This document shows, one piece after another, positions 43,135 to 53,044 of a stretch of 64,000 bases of DNA. Origin of the DNA: PALSA-188 sp963720075 (GTDB lineage: Bacteria; Acidobacteriota; Terriglobia; Terriglobales; Acidobacteriaceae); assembly GCA_963720075.1 (NCBI GenBank), contig CAVREG010000019.1, forward strand, positions 1,364,001 to 1,428,000, given 5' to 3'. Each line of letters opens with the position of its first letter. The first letter of the stretch is position 1. A program made the translations under genes and the position numbers. The notes beneath the pieces are model-generated. The model searched no databases, was not told the DNA's origin, and was given only the letters and a program-made list of their open reading frames with translations.

Positions 43135-45036
43135 GTGAATTCAACAGCTAAAACAATTGTCTTCTGGCTTGTGATCGCCGTCTCCGCCGTCGTTCTTTAT
43201 GAGGTGGTGACCGCCAGCCATGCTGGACCAAAAGAGAAGGAGATCAACTTCTCCCAATTCCTGTCTGATGTGAATCAGGCACAGGTGAAGGAAGTCGCCG
43301 TTACTGGCATGGAAGTTCGCGGAAAGTACCGCGATGGCACTGCCTTCCACACTACGCAGCCCGCGAACTATCCCGAAATTTACAACACCCTCCAGGCTAA
43401 GGGCGTCAACATGACGATCCACGACGTGAGCAATAGTAGCTGGGCGTGGCTTTATCAACTCGCTCCTCTCGGGCTGCTGGTGCTGTTGTGGTTTTTCATA
43501 ATGCGGCAGATGCAGGCGGGTGGCAATAAGGCGCTTTCGTTCGGCAAGAGCCGTGCGCGGTTGCTCTCCATGCAGCAAAAGAAAGTCACGTTTAAGGACG
43601 TGGCTGGCGTGGAAGAAGCCAAGGAAGAATTAAAAGAAATTATCGAGTTCTTGCGCGAGGCGCAGAAGTTTCAGAAGCTCGGCGGAAGAATTCCCAAAGG
43701 TGTGTTGCTGGTCGGGCCTCCGGGAACTGGGAAGACTTTGTTGGCGCGAGCTGTGGCGGGTGAAGCCAACGTTCCGTTCTTTTCTATATCCGGTTCAGAT
43801 TTCGTAGAAATGTTCGTTGGCGTGGGCGCCAGCCGGGTTCGCGATCTGTTCGAGCAGGGCAAGAAAAACGCTCCCTGCATCATCTTCATTGACGAAATTG
43901 ACGCCGTCGGACGGCATCGCGGCGCTGGCCTTGGTGGTGGACACGACGAACGCGAACAAACCCTGAATCAACTTCTCGTGGAGATGGACGGCTTCGAATC
44001 GAACGAAGGCGTCATTCTGATGGCGGCAACGAATCGGCCCGACGTGCTTGATCCCGCATTACTAAGGCCTGGACGCTTTGACCGTCGTGTGGTTGTGAAC
44101 CGCCCTGATGTTCGAGGACGCGAAGAAATTCTGCGAGTTCACACGCGCAAGATTCCTTTGGCGGATGACGTTGATCTCTCTGTGCTTGCTCGAGGTACGC
44201 CGGGATTTTCTGGAGCCGATCTAGCTAACATGGTGAACGAAGCGGCATTGAGCGCCGCGCGCCAAAACCGCAAGGCTGTGCTCATGTACGACTTCGAGCT
44301 GGCCAAAGATAAAGTGCTGATGGGAGTAGAACGCAAGTCACTGATTCTCACCGAAGAAGAGAAGAAGGTGACTGCATATCACGAAGCCGGGCACGCGCTG
44401 GTCGCGACGAAACTGCCTAACTCCGATCCTCTTCATAAGGTGACGATTATTCCCCGCGGCATGGCGCTGGGCGTGACCATGCAATTGCCCATTGATGACA
44501 AGCACAACTACACCAAGGAATATCTGGAAACAGAGATTGCCATCATGATGGGCGGCCGCATTGCCGAAGAAATGTTCCTCAACCAGATGAGCACAGGCGC
44601 AGGCAATGATATCGAGCGAGCCACGGAGTTGGCGCGCAAAATGGTCTGCGAGTTCGGTATGAGCGATCTCGGTCCGCTCACGTTTGGGAAAAAGGAAGAG
44701 CAGATATTCCTGGGACGCGAAATCGCACAGCATCGCGACTATAGCGAGGCAACGGCGATCAAAATTGACGATGAAGTCCGCCGCATGATCGGGCAGGGTT
44801 ACAACACGGCAAAGGGCATCCTGGGCGAGAATAACGACACGCTGGTGAGGATCGCCCTCGCGCTTCTCGAACGCGAAGTGCTCGACGCCAATGAAATTAA
44901 GTTGATCATTGAAGGCAGAGAATTGCCAAAGGTCATTCCTCCGCCGAAGTCCGATGACGGCGTGCAGCAGGTGTTGAAGCCGGAACCGGGTCGTCCGGGA
45001 ATGGTAAAGGGTGGAGAGCGTCCAGCCCCAGCCTAG
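43135..45036 (+). CDS. ftsH: FtsH, membrane AAA+ zinc metalloprotease
   Basis: Degrades membrane and regulatory proteins. The 633 residues have two membrane segments (about 5-23 and 103-122) flanking a periplasmic domain, the AAA module with Walker A GPPGTGKT, Walker B IIFIDEIDAVG and SRH region DPALLRPGRFDR, then the zinc protease motif HEAGH. The start is GTG at 43135 with TTAGGAG about ten bases upstream. It ends the tilS-hpt-ftsH series and converges with purM. Confidence 0.97.
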   Translation: MNSTAKTIVFWLVIAVSAVVLYEVVTASHAGPKEKEINFSQFLSDVNQAQVKEVAVTGMEVRGKYRDGTAFHTTQPANYPEIYNTLQAKGVNMTIHDVSNSSWAWLYQLAPLGLLVLLWFFIMRQMQAGGNKALSFGKSRARLLSMQQKKVTFKDVAGVEEAKEELKEIIEFLREAQKFQKLGGRIPKGVLLVGPPGTGKTLLARAVAGEANVPFFSISGSDFVEMFVGVGASRVRDLFEQGKKNAPCIIFIDEIDAVGRHRGAGLGGGHDEREQTLNQLLVEMDGFESNEGVILMAATNRPDVLDPALLRPGRFDRRVVVNRPDVRGREEILRVHTRKIPLADDVDLSVLARGTPGFSGADLANMVNEAALSAARQNRKAVLMYDFELAKDKVLMGVERKSLILTEEEKKVTAYHEAGHALVATKLPNSDPLHKVTIIPRGMALGVTMQLPIDDKHNYTKEYLETEIAIMMGGRIAEEMFLNQMSTGAGNDIERATELARKMVCEFGMSDLGPLTFGKKEEQIFLGREIAQHRDYSEATAIKIDDEVRRMIGQGYNTAKGILGENNDTLVRIALALLEREVLDANEIKLIIEGRELPKVIPPPKSDDGVQQVLKPEPGRPGMVKGGERPAPA

Positions 45037-45087
45037 GTGTTTGCAGTGGGATCGCAGGGCAATCCGCCCCGGCCGTCGCAGCTGCTC

Positions 45088-46137
45088 TCAGTTGTAGATG
45101 ACTTTACGCTCGCCCTTCACGATTCTGCCGACTGTGAAGGCTTTTTCTCCGGCCCGTTCGAGAACTGTTTGTACTTTTTTAAATTTGGCGGATGGAACTA
45201 CCAGCAACATTCCCAGTCCCATATTGAAGGTTCGCAACATCTCCTCCGAAGGGACGTTCCCGAGTTTTTGCAGGTGTTCGAAAATCGGCAGGACCGGCCA
45301 TGACCCCATCTCGATGATCGCGGCCATGCCTCGCGGCAACATTCGAGGGAGATTGTCGGTAATGCCGCCGCCGGTGATGTGAGCCATCGCGGTAACGCAG
45401 TCGCCGTCCACCAGCCTTTTTATAGCCGGCCAATAGCTCTTGTGAGTGCGCATCAACTCGTTTCCCACTTTCCCCTTTAACTCGTTTACATAGGACTCGG
45501 GCGTATAACCGCCGATTTCGAACAGCAGCTTGCGCGCCAATGAGTATCCATTGGTATGAAGACCGTTCGAGGCTAGCCCTAAAATTACGTCGCCGACTTC
45601 GACAGTCTTGCCAGTTATAATCTTTTCGCGTTCGACGACTCCCACAATAAATCCCGCGAGGTCGTATTCTCCTTCGGGATAAAAGCCCGGCATTTCAGCA
45701 GTCTCGCCCCCAATCAGCGCACAGCCATTGTGCTTGCAGGCTTCCGCCAATCCTTCCACTACTTTTTCGGCCACCTCAGGTTCGAGCGTGCCGGTGGCGA
45801 GATAGTCCATAAAGAAAAGCGGAGTTGCTCCCTGCACGGCGATATCGTTGACGCAATGGTTGACGAGATCGGCTCCGATGGTGTGATGCACCTTCATTTC
45901 GAAGGCGACCTTCAGTTTGGTGCCAACGCCATCCACGCTCGAAACCAGCACAGGGTTAACATATTTCTTGTCAATGGCGAATAATGCGCCAAAGCCCCCA
46001 ATCTCGCCAAGCACGCCACGATTGAAGGTCTTGTGGGCGAGATACTTGATTCGCTTTTTGGTGCGATTGGCGCGGTCAATATCTACACCAGCGTCAGAGT
46101 AGGTGACGGTTGCGGTATTCGGGGAATTGTCAGGCAC
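45088..46137 (-). CDS. purM: Phosphoribosylformylglycinamidine cyclo-ligase (AIR synthetase)
   Basis: Forms aminoimidazole ribotide in purine synthesis. From the GTG at 46135-46137 it has 349 residues, the normal PurM length. Motifs include TYSDAGVDID, SSVDGVGTKLKVAF, NDIAVQGATPLFFMDYLATG, LIGGETAEMPGFY and HITGGGITDNLPRML. The frame opens at a TTG at 46230, giving a 31-residue extension of unlikely sequence. Expression is independent of ftsH. Confidence 0.94.
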   Translation of the reverse strand: MPDNSPNTATVTYSDAGVDIDRANRTKKRIKYLAHKTFNRGVLGEIGGFGALFAIDKKYVNPVLVSSVDGVGTKLKVAFEMKVHHTIGADLVNHCVNDIAVQGATPLFFMDYLATGTLEPEVAEKVVEGLAEACKHNGCALIGGETAEMPGFYPEGEYDLAGFIVGVVEREKIITGKTVEVGDVILGLASNGLHTNGYSLARKLLFEIGGYTPESYVNELKGKVGNELMRTHKSYWPAIKRLVDGDCVTAMAHITGGGITDNLPRMLPRGMAAIIEMGSWPVLPIFEHLQKLGNVPSEEMLRTFNMGLGMLLVVPSAKFKKVQTVLERAGEKAFTVGRIVKGERKVIYN

Positions 46138-46388
46138 CGGTGCTAATTCCGTCTTCAGTGAAGTTGGGGGATTGCTGGGTTTCGCGATTCGCAGACTGTT
46201 TGAGCGCGGCTCATTGTAGCACGTCTCCAATCCGGGTAGGCACCGCTGGCCGGTGGAATGCCCCGCGGGTAAGCCTCAAGCCTACACAGTTTCAAGGCGA
46301 AGACAATCCAACCGACTTGTGGCAACGTACCTAACGCATGGCCGCTTCTCGCAAGCGCCATATTATTTTCTTTATAGGAGATTACCCC

Positions 46389-47270
46389 ATGGAACTGGAT
46401 AAGGTACTGCAAGTAGCCAGGAAAAATGTGGACAGACGTAAGTTCATGAAGGCCACAGGCTTCGCCGGTATTGGCGCAGCGGCGGCCACAACTCTTTTTG
46501 CCAGTGGCGCGGCCTCGGCGCAATCGTTGGCTGAAAAATCGAGTTCGAGTGCGGTAAGCGACCCTCAAACGAAGGACACACCGGCGCAAATCTTCACGGC
46601 TGCGTTGATTGCTGAAGACTTGGCCACAACCTTTTATTACAACGGCCTGGTGGGAGCCGTGATCCAAGATCCGAACCTGGCGGGTCCGGGAGGAACGGCC
46701 ACTCACGTGTCGAAAGCAGGAAATTTCGGGAACGTGGATTACCTTCGCGCGGCCTTGACCGAAGAGATCGCCCACGCCGGCCTTTTCCGATCATTGCTGA
46801 GCATCTCAGGCCCCTCCGGAGATCCCGTGCAGACCTTCTATTTCCCGGACGGCGTGTTTGACACGCTGGATCCTTTCATTAGCACTCTGGAAGCTTTGGA
46901 AAACGCCTTCATTGGGGCTTACTTGAACGCAGTCGCTGAATTCGGAAGGATGGCCGGCGTAGCGGGGAGCGGTGCGGACTACAGTTCGAATATGTTGGCC
47001 TACCTGGCGGAGGTGGCCTCTGCAATCCTAGGAATCGAATCCGAACACCGTACTCTTGGCCGGGTGATTGCGAATAAGAATCCAGCCAATAACCTCAATT
47101 ACGAAGCTGTTAGCGGGGTTTACAGTGTTTACAATGGAAAACATTCCGCAGTTGTGGCCCTTACGCCATTTCTAACGGCTTCTACTGGCCCGGCTTATTC
47201 CTTGGCGGATGCTGTTGCGAATGCGCCCTCAGTCGAGGCGCGAACCGGGGGCGGCCTCCCACCCAACTAA
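46389..47270 (+). CDS. Tat-exported ferritin-like domain protein
   Basis: From the ATG at 46389 (AGGAGA eight bases upstream), 293 residues. A twin-arginine leader DRRKFMKATGFAGIGAAAATTLF precedes an AxA cleavage region near residue 45. The mature part resembles the Ferritin_2 family, with helical stretches FTAALIAEDLATTFYYNGLV, LTEEIAHAGLF and GIESEHRTLGRVI; Glu and His residues could bind a di-metal centre. Export in a folded, metal-loaded state is inferred. Function of this family is not settled. Confidence 0.85.
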   Translation: MELDKVLQVARKNVDRRKFMKATGFAGIGAAAATTLFASGAASAQSLAEKSSSSAVSDPQTKDTPAQIFTAALIAEDLATTFYYNGLVGAVIQDPNLAGPGGTATHVSKAGNFGNVDYLRAALTEEIAHAGLFRSLLSISGPSGDPVQTFYFPDGVFDTLDPFISTLEALENAFIGAYLNAVAEFGRMAGVAGSGADYSSNMLAYLAEVASAILGIESEHRTLGRVIANKNPANNLNYEAVSGVYSVYNGKHSAVVALTPFLTASTGPAYSLADAVANAPSVEARTGGGLPPN

Positions 47271-47285
47271 GTTGACACGCTATTG

Positions 47286-47318
47286 AAGAGGCCGACTCGA
47301 GGTGACGCCGGCCTCTTT
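47286..47318 (+). terminator. Hairpin downstream of the ferritin-like gene
   Basis: AAGAGGCCG (47286-47294) pairs with CGGCCTCTT (47309-47317), a 9-bp stem ending in only three T. It is 15 bases after the stop codon and probably a terminator. Confidence 0.6.
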
Positions 47319-47493
47319 GATCTACATGGTTTTGAAACTCGATCTCTAGTCGCTCTCCTTACTGCGCCCCTTTCCGTTATCCCTCCATCTCAAGCAGCGA
47401 TTTGCAATTGCAGGCATTCTAAAAATCCGAAGTCCGCTTCTAGAAAACATTCTCATCCATTAAACTGATTGTCCGAATAAAGGACTTCCCCAA

Positions 47494-50400
47494 TTGCATA
47501 AGTTCATGCCTTGCTTCTACCGCCGCTTTGTCGTCTCATGCATTCTTCTCTCTTCTGCTATTTCAACTGCCCAAGGTGTCTCTTCGGAATTATTTGATGG
47601 ACTTCACTGGCGATTGATAGGACCGTTTCGTGGCGGGCGCGCGGTTGCCGTGGCAGGAGTGCCCGGGGATTCCACAACTTTTTATTTTGGTGCGGTAGAT
47701 GGAGGCATCTGGAAAACCACCGACGCCGGCGTTGTCTGGGAACCGATTTTCGATGGACAGAACGCTGCATCTATTGGTGCACTTGCAGTCGCTCCCTCGG
47801 ATCCAAATACCATCTATGCCGGGACCGGCGAATCGGATATACGTTCTGACCTCGCTTCCGGCAACGGCGTGTACAAATCTGCTAATGGCGGACGAACATG
47901 GGCGCATATTGGGCTGGAGGATACGCGGCAGATCAGCAGAATCGTCGTTGATCCTCGGGATCCGAATGTCGTTTATGTCGGCGCTCTGGGCCACGCCTAC
48001 GGTTCTAACGAGCAACGTGGCGTTTACAAGTCGGAAGATGGAGGAGCGCATTGGGCCAAGGTTCTCGATCAGGGGCCGGACATTGGCGTCTCTGATCTGG
48101 CAATTTGTTCAGAGAATCCTCAAATCTTATTTGCTGGAACCTGGCACACGCGGCGGCCACCGTGGAGCACGTACGCTCCAATAGACGGCCCGGATGGTGG
48201 TCTTTATCGTTCGCAAGATGCCGGCAAGACGTGGTCCCGACTCAGTGGAAATGGATTGCCGGAAGGAGATTGGGGCCGTGTTGGTGTCGCGGTCGCGCCG
48301 GATGGCAGGCGCGCTTACGCTCTGATTCAAGCAGGCAAGCCCGGTCTCTATCGCTCAGACGACGGAGGGGATACATGGGTGCTTGAGAACGATGACGCGC
48401 GGCTTACGAGTCGCGCCTGGTATTTCAACAGCATCACGGTTGACCCGCAGAATCGAGATGTGATGTATGTCCCAAACGTCGCACTCTACCGGTCCGAAGA
48501 TGGTGGAAAGACAATTTCAGTGCTACGCGGCGCGCCCGGGGGCGACGATTACCACCAGATTTGGATTGATCCCAAAAATTCCAACAGCATGGTGCTCGGG
48601 ACGGACCAGGGAACGACGATCAGCCTCGATTCTGGCAAGACTTGGAGCAGTTGGTACAACCAGCCTACGGCGCAGCTCTATCACGTAATCACCGACAACA
48701 ATTTTCCATATGCTGTGTACGGCGCGCAGCAAGATAGCGGGACCGCAGCAGTTTTCAGCCGCACCGACCACGGACAGATCACTCCTCGAGACTGGTTCCC
48801 CGCCGGCCCAAGCGAGAGCGGATACATGGAGCTTGATCCGAACAATTCCAACGTCATGTATGTGACCGAAGCATACGGCAAAGTTGACCGCTTCGACCGG
48901 CGCACCGGCCTTAGTCAGGATATTTCCCCTTGGCCACTAGTTTTGCCCGATACGGAAACGAACCGCCGAAAGTTTCGTGCGCCGTGGAGTCCAGTCCTGG
49001 TTTTTTCTCCAGCGGATTCAAAGGCGCTTTATTTTGGCTCGCAGTACGTGATGAAGACACTGGATGGCGGTCTGCACTGGCAAACCGTTAGCCCCGATCT
49101 GACCGGATCGAGCCAGACTGGCGGGAAACCGTCACCTGCGCTGCCCACCATCGATAATGCGAAGAGCTTGGGATACGGCGTTGTGTCCACGATCGCGCCG
49201 TCGGCGCTCAATCCTGATTTGATCTGGGCGGGCAGCAACACGGGATTGATTCACGTCACCCGCGACGGCGGGAAAACCTGGAAGAATGTCACACCTCCCC
49301 GTCTCAGCGATTGGAGCGCAATCTCGCTGATCGAGGCGTCACATTTCGATCCGGGCGTCGCCTACGCCGCCGTCGAACGCAGCCGCCTCGATGATCAGAC
49401 GCCTTACATTTACCGAACGCGCGACTATGGAGCTACCTGGAAATTAATCACCAATGGCATTGCCGCGCCTTGTTTTTTGCGTGCCATTCGCGAAGACCCC
49501 CAGACCAGGGGACTGCTTTTCGCCGGAACCGAGTTCGGTGTATATGTCTCTTTCGATTACGGCGATCACTGGCAGCCCCTGCAATTGAATCTGCCGGTCT
49601 CTTCGGTTCGCGATCTCACGATTCACGGGGACGATCTGATCGTTGCCACGCACGGGCGATCTTTTTGGATTCTGGATGACATCTCTCCATTGCGCGAGAT
49701 AGCAGAGGATAGGAATCTGGAGACAGTGCGGCTTTACCGTCCAGCGGACGCTGTTCGCATTGATAACGATGATTTCCCGGGTACGCCGCTTCCGCCCGAA
49801 GAACCGACGGCAGAGAACCCTCCCAGCGGAGCCATGATTGATTATGTTTTGCAGTCGCCGGCTGCCAACGTGAAGTTGGAAATTTTCGATGCGCAGGGAA
49901 ATCTCGTGCGGAAATTTTCTTCGGAAGATCATGATGCCGAGAGGCATTTGCCGCTTCCTGTCGCGGAGCGTTGGTTTCCAAAACCCGAGGTTCTCGAAAA
50001 GAATCCGGGGATGCACCGGTTCGTTTGGGACCTTAAGTGGGACAATTCCGGAGGCCCGACGGCGGACGAAGACGCATGGTTTAACAACCCCAGCGGCCCA
50101 AAAGTCGCACCGAGGACTTATCTAGTCCGGCTCACAGTGGATGGTCAGGTGAAGGAACAAGCTTTGCGGGTGAAGATGGACCCGCGGTCGTCCGCGACAC
50201 CCGGGGAACTGGCGCAGCAGCAGCAATTGGGACGACAAATATTCGCCGAGACCATCGAACCTCGCGCCGCTTTGGCTGAGATTGATTCGGTGAAAAAGCA
50301 GCTTGCGGAAATTGAGCAAAGATTGGCTGCATCGAACCAGGTCCTCAAATCGGCGATAGCGGACGCTCAGACTTCAATTGATGGAATTCTTGCGAAAAAT

Positions 50401-50631
50401 GAAGCCGGTGCGCCGGGCTTGCAGAATGCCTACAAAGGGCTGGCATCAGCCCTTCTTGTTGTCGAAACCAGTGATCGCGCGATACCTCCGCAAGCGGTTG
50501 CTCTTTACACGGAATCGAGTCAGCAAGTCAAGACAAGCATTGCGGCGTGGAAAGCCTTTAAGCAGACGCGATTGGAGCAACTTAACCAACACCTGCGGGA
50601 AGCAAATCTTTATGCATTGGGTTATCCATAA
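47494..50631 (+). CDS. Secreted VPS10/BNR-type beta-propeller protein
   Basis: The 1045 residues start with a signal peptide (about 10-27, VVSCILLSSAISTAQG). Repeated Asp-box units of the form SxDGGxTW follow through residue about 700 (e.g. KSEDGGAHW, RSDDGGDTW, TRDGGKTW), consistent with one or two sortilin-like propellers. The C-terminal part (about 790-1040) contains a beta domain and coiled helices. No catalytic residues are evident, so a true sialidase role is not supported. The start is TTG at 47494 with AAGGA nine bases upstream; an ATG at 47506 is the alternative. Confidence 0.85.
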   Translation: MHKFMPCFYRRFVVSCILLSSAISTAQGVSSELFDGLHWRLIGPFRGGRAVAVAGVPGDSTTFYFGAVDGGIWKTTDAGVVWEPIFDGQNAASIGALAVAPSDPNTIYAGTGESDIRSDLASGNGVYKSANGGRTWAHIGLEDTRQISRIVVDPRDPNVVYVGALGHAYGSNEQRGVYKSEDGGAHWAKVLDQGPDIGVSDLAICSENPQILFAGTWHTRRPPWSTYAPIDGPDGGLYRSQDAGKTWSRLSGNGLPEGDWGRVGVAVAPDGRRAYALIQAGKPGLYRSDDGGDTWVLENDDARLTSRAWYFNSITVDPQNRDVMYVPNVALYRSEDGGKTISVLRGAPGGDDYHQIWIDPKNSNSMVLGTDQGTTISLDSGKTWSSWYNQPTAQLYHVITDNNFPYAVYGAQQDSGTAAVFSRTDHGQITPRDWFPAGPSESGYMELDPNNSNVMYVTEAYGKVDRFDRRTGLSQDISPWPLVLPDTETNRRKFRAPWSPVLVFSPADSKALYFGSQYVMKTLDGGLHWQTVSPDLTGSSQTGGKPSPALPTIDNAKSLGYGVVSTIAPSALNPDLIWAGSNTGLIHVTRDGGKTWKNVTPPRLSDWSAISLIEASHFDPGVAYAAVERSRLDDQTPYIYRTRDYGATWKLITNGIAAPCFLRAIREDPQTRGLLFAGTEFGVYVSFDYGDHWQPLQLNLPVSSVRDLTIHGDDLIVATHGRSFWILDDISPLREIAEDRNLETVRLYRPADAVRIDNDDFPGTPLPPEEPTAENPPSGAMIDYVLQSPAANVKLEIFDAQGNLVRKFSSEDHDAERHLPLPVAERWFPKPEVLEKNPGMHRFVWDLKWDNSGGPTADEDAWFNNPSGPKVAPRTYLVRLTVDGQVKEQALRVKMDPRSSATPGELAQQQQLGRQIFAETIEPRAALAEIDSVKKQLAEIEQRLAASNQVLKSAIADAQTSIDGILAKNEAGAPGLQNAYKGLASALLVVETSDRAIPPQAVALYTESSQQVKTSIAAWKAFKQTRLEQLNQHLREANLYALGYP

Positions 50632-50645
50632 AGCAAATAGATGGA

Positions 50646-50790
50646 GTGTCATGCTGCGCCTGCCGTCGGGGAGGCTCAAAAAGTCGAAGCAATGCCAGTC
50701 TCGATGTGGCAGTTAACGGAATAGGGGTCCTTCGACTTGGTTCTTCTTCGCGAGCGAAGAAGAACACTTCGCTCAGGATGACAATTTGCG
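50646..50790. repeat. Interspersed repeat with invariant 12-bp stem
   Basis: Contains GTTCTTCTTCGC (50740-50751) and GCGAAGAAGAAC (50754-50765) with loop GA, the same stem as at 5482-5507 and 5997-6022. It is flanked by TCCTTCGACTTG and CGCTCAGGATGACAA. The left part (GTCATGCTGCGCCTG..GTCGAAGCA) matches the fragment near 5562-5618. Confidence 0.75.
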
Positions 50791-50798
50791 ATAGTGGG

Positions 50799-51728
50799 TT
50801 AGCCGCGATGCTCTATCGCTACGTGTTCTCGATTCGAAGTCTTCACGGCCCACGCCATTCGTGGGGTGTTATGCGCGACACCGTAGTGACCCAGAGCGTC
50901 GAGCAGAATCATTCCACAGTGGCCATTCAGGCGCGATTCCAGGTGATTGATGGCCTCAGCAGCGGCCCATTCCGGTAGGTTCCCAGCAAGGACGCGATCT
51001 GCCGCCCATTTCGCCAACACCAGCTTTATAATGGGCTCTCCCCATCCAGTCGTGGAAGCAGCGGCGGATTTGTTGTCGGCATAGCAGCCACATCCGATGA
51101 GAGAGGAGTCGCCGAGGCGGCCCGGGGCTTTGTTCAGCGTTCCTCCGGTGGATGTTGCGGCAGCGATGTTGCCGCTGGAGTCGAGAGCAACGGCGCCGAC
51201 TGTGTCGTGCGAAATAGTTGGAGCGAATAGATCGCGCGCGTCCTCCTGTGACCCGCTGGTTAGGCGCGATTGAAATTCGCGCAAGCGTTCGATTTCCCGC
51301 GGAATGATCAGATCGGCATTCTCGCAAAGTGGAATTCCATGCTCGGCAGCGAATTTTTCGGCGCCTTCGGCGACGAAATAAACGTGAGGACTCTCGCTAA
51401 GAATTTTGCGAGCGGCACGGACGGGATTGCGAAGGTGCTCGACGCATCCCACGCCGCCGGTTCGCAGAGTGCTGCCATCCATGATCAGGGCGTCGAGCTG
51501 GACTTTGCCGTCACGATTCAGGAAGCTGCCCCGGCCGGCGTCGAAAGTCTCGTCATCTTCCATGATGACCACGGCCTCTTCAACCGCATCAAGAGCTGAT
51601 CCGCCGCGATGCAGGATCTGCCATCCCGCAGAGATTGCGTTGCGAACGCCATTCAAATGCGCCTCGACCATATCGTCTGGAATAGCCCAAGCGCCGCCGT
51701 GGACGAGAAGAATGGGAGGGTTTGACAT
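50799..51728 (-). CDS. iaaA: Isoaspartyl peptidase / L-asparaginase (Ntn hydrolase)
   Basis: Threonine-type Ntn hydrolase cleaving isoaspartyl dipeptides or asparagine. The 309 residues have LLVHGGAWAIP at the start. The autoprocessing site and nucleophile Thr are in ISHDTVGAVALDSSGNIAAATSTGG (near 172), which would leave alpha and beta chains. GRLGDSSLIGCGCYADN follows. No signal peptide, so probably cytoplasmic. It shares a strand with the next two genes but with wide spacing. Confidence 0.92.
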   Translation of the reverse strand: MSNPPILLVHGGAWAIPDDMVEAHLNGVRNAISAGWQILHRGGSALDAVEEAVVIMEDDETFDAGRGSFLNRDGKVQLDALIMDGSTLRTGGVGCVEHLRNPVRAARKILSESPHVYFVAEGAEKFAAEHGIPLCENADLIIPREIERLREFQSRLTSGSQEDARDLFAPTISHDTVGAVALDSSGNIAAATSTGGTLNKAPGRLGDSSLIGCGCYADNKSAAASTTGWGEPIIKLVLAKWAADRVLAGNLPEWAAAEAINHLESRLNGHCGMILLDALGHYGVAHNTPRMAWAVKTSNREHVAIEHRG

Positions 51729-51755
51729 GGAAGTTAAGCTACGAAAAGGCGGACA

Positions 51756-52427
51756 TCACGCTGCTTGCCCGGCTTTCGCGCCGAGCGCATCAACCCCTTG
51801 CGTGCGGGTCCATGTATAGCGGATGCGGTGAATCACGGTGATGGTGGATAGGACGGCGATAATCCAAAGTACCGGGGCCATGCGATTGAATAGCGCCCCG
51901 ATAATGACCAAAACCAGGCGTTCGGGGCGCTCCATAAATCCCACGCGACAGGAACCAATTAAAGACTCGGCGCGGGCTCGGGTATAGCTCACCATAATTG
52001 CGCTGATCATCACGATGGCCGTGAGTATTACGTAAAAGAAGCGGTCGCCGCGACCATAAAAAACCAGCAGTCCGAGAAACTGCGTGGCATCGCTATAACG
52101 ATCTACCACCGAGTCGAAGAATCCACCAAACTTAGTAACCCGGTTGCTGGCCCGCGCCACTCGCCCATCCACGAGGTCAAAAAATCCGGAACCAATAATT
52201 ACCAAACCCGCATAGCGGAATAAACGCGCCTGATTTTCAGCGTTCGCATAGCCGAAAAGGACCGCTGCAATTACGTTCACTACCAACCCCATAAACGTCA
52301 GCACATTGGGATTGATCCGCGCCAGCGCCAGCCATCGCACGATAGCATCGAGCAGCACGCCACAGGCTCGGCCGAACGCTCTGGTCCAAGTTTTCCGGTC
52401 GCGAGGCTCTTCAATTCTTGTTTCCAT
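51756..52427 (-). CDS. CDP-alcohol phosphatidyltransferase family enzyme
   Basis: Membrane enzyme of phospholipid head-group transfer, 223 residues with about six hydrophobic segments. The signature DG-x2-AR-x8-G-x3-D-x3-D is intact in LVDGRVARASNRVTKFGGFFDSVVDRYSD (about 92-118). The acceptor (glycerol-phosphate, inositol-phosphate or other) cannot be decided. It overlaps no neighbour and lies three bases after greA. Confidence 0.88.
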   Translation of the reverse strand: METRIEEPRDRKTWTRAFGRACGVLLDAIVRWLALARINPNVLTFMGLVVNVIAAVLFGYANAENQARLFRYAGLVIIGSGFFDLVDGRVARASNRVTKFGGFFDSVVDRYSDATQFLGLLVFYGRGDRFFYVILTAIVMISAIMVSYTRARAESLIGSCRVGFMERPERLVLVIIGALFNRMAPVLWIIAVLSTITVIHRIRYTWTRTQGVDALGAKAGQAA

Positions 52428-52430
52428 CGG

Positions 52431-52913
52431 CTATTCAGCCGCCTGTGCGAGATCGTACATGGTGCTCAGAGTGAGTATCTCCATGTCGCGATTGCCGTTG
52501 GGAGTAACTACCTGAACCGTGTCCCCGACCTTTTTATTCAAGAGCGCACGGCCTATCGGCGACGTGGTTGAAATCCTGCCCGAGGCGAAGTCTGACTCCT
52601 CGCTGGTCACCAGCTTGTATTCGATTTCTTCGTTCTTGCTGCTGTCAAAGATGCGGACGGTAGAGCCCAGCCCCACTTTATCCTTCGGAATGTCGGCCAT
52701 GTTGATAAGCGAGAAATCCGCAAGGCGCTTTCCCAGTTGTCGAATTCTAGCCTTGACGAATTCCTGGCGCTGCTTCGCCATGTGATATTCGGCGTTTTCG
52801 CTGAGATCTCCCAGCGCCGCAGCCTTCTTGATTTCCTTGGGAAGGTCGTGGATCAGCTCGTGTTCGAGTTGATTGATCTCTTCCCGCAGCTTCCTCGTTA
52901 TTTCTTCGGTCAT
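52431..52913 (-). CDS. greA: Transcript cleavage factor GreA
   Basis: Rescues backtracked RNA polymerase. The 160 residues from the ATG at 52911-52913 include the N-terminal coiled coil with the acidic tip DLSENAEYHMAKQRQ (near 45) and the FKBP-like C-terminal domain (ISTTSPIGRALLNKKVGDTVQV). A longer reading from 52946 adds 11 residues of no resemblance. Confidence 0.95.
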   Translation of the reverse strand: MTEEITRKLREEINQLEHELIHDLPKEIKKAAALGDLSENAEYHMAKQRQEFVKARIRQLGKRLADFSLINMADIPKDKVGLGSTVRIFDSSKNEEIEYKLVTSEESDFASGRISTTSPIGRALLNKKVGDTVQVVTPNGNRDMEILTLSTMYDLAQAAE

Positions 52914-53044
52914 GTTTTGGCGATTATAACCCTTTACCGGGACCACCCGGCGGCAGGCGAACGATCCGGGTTAAAAGAACTCGTCGCTCATACACCCTGA
53001 ATATCGCTATTGGAAACGATGTGAGTAGGCTCTACCAACGACTT

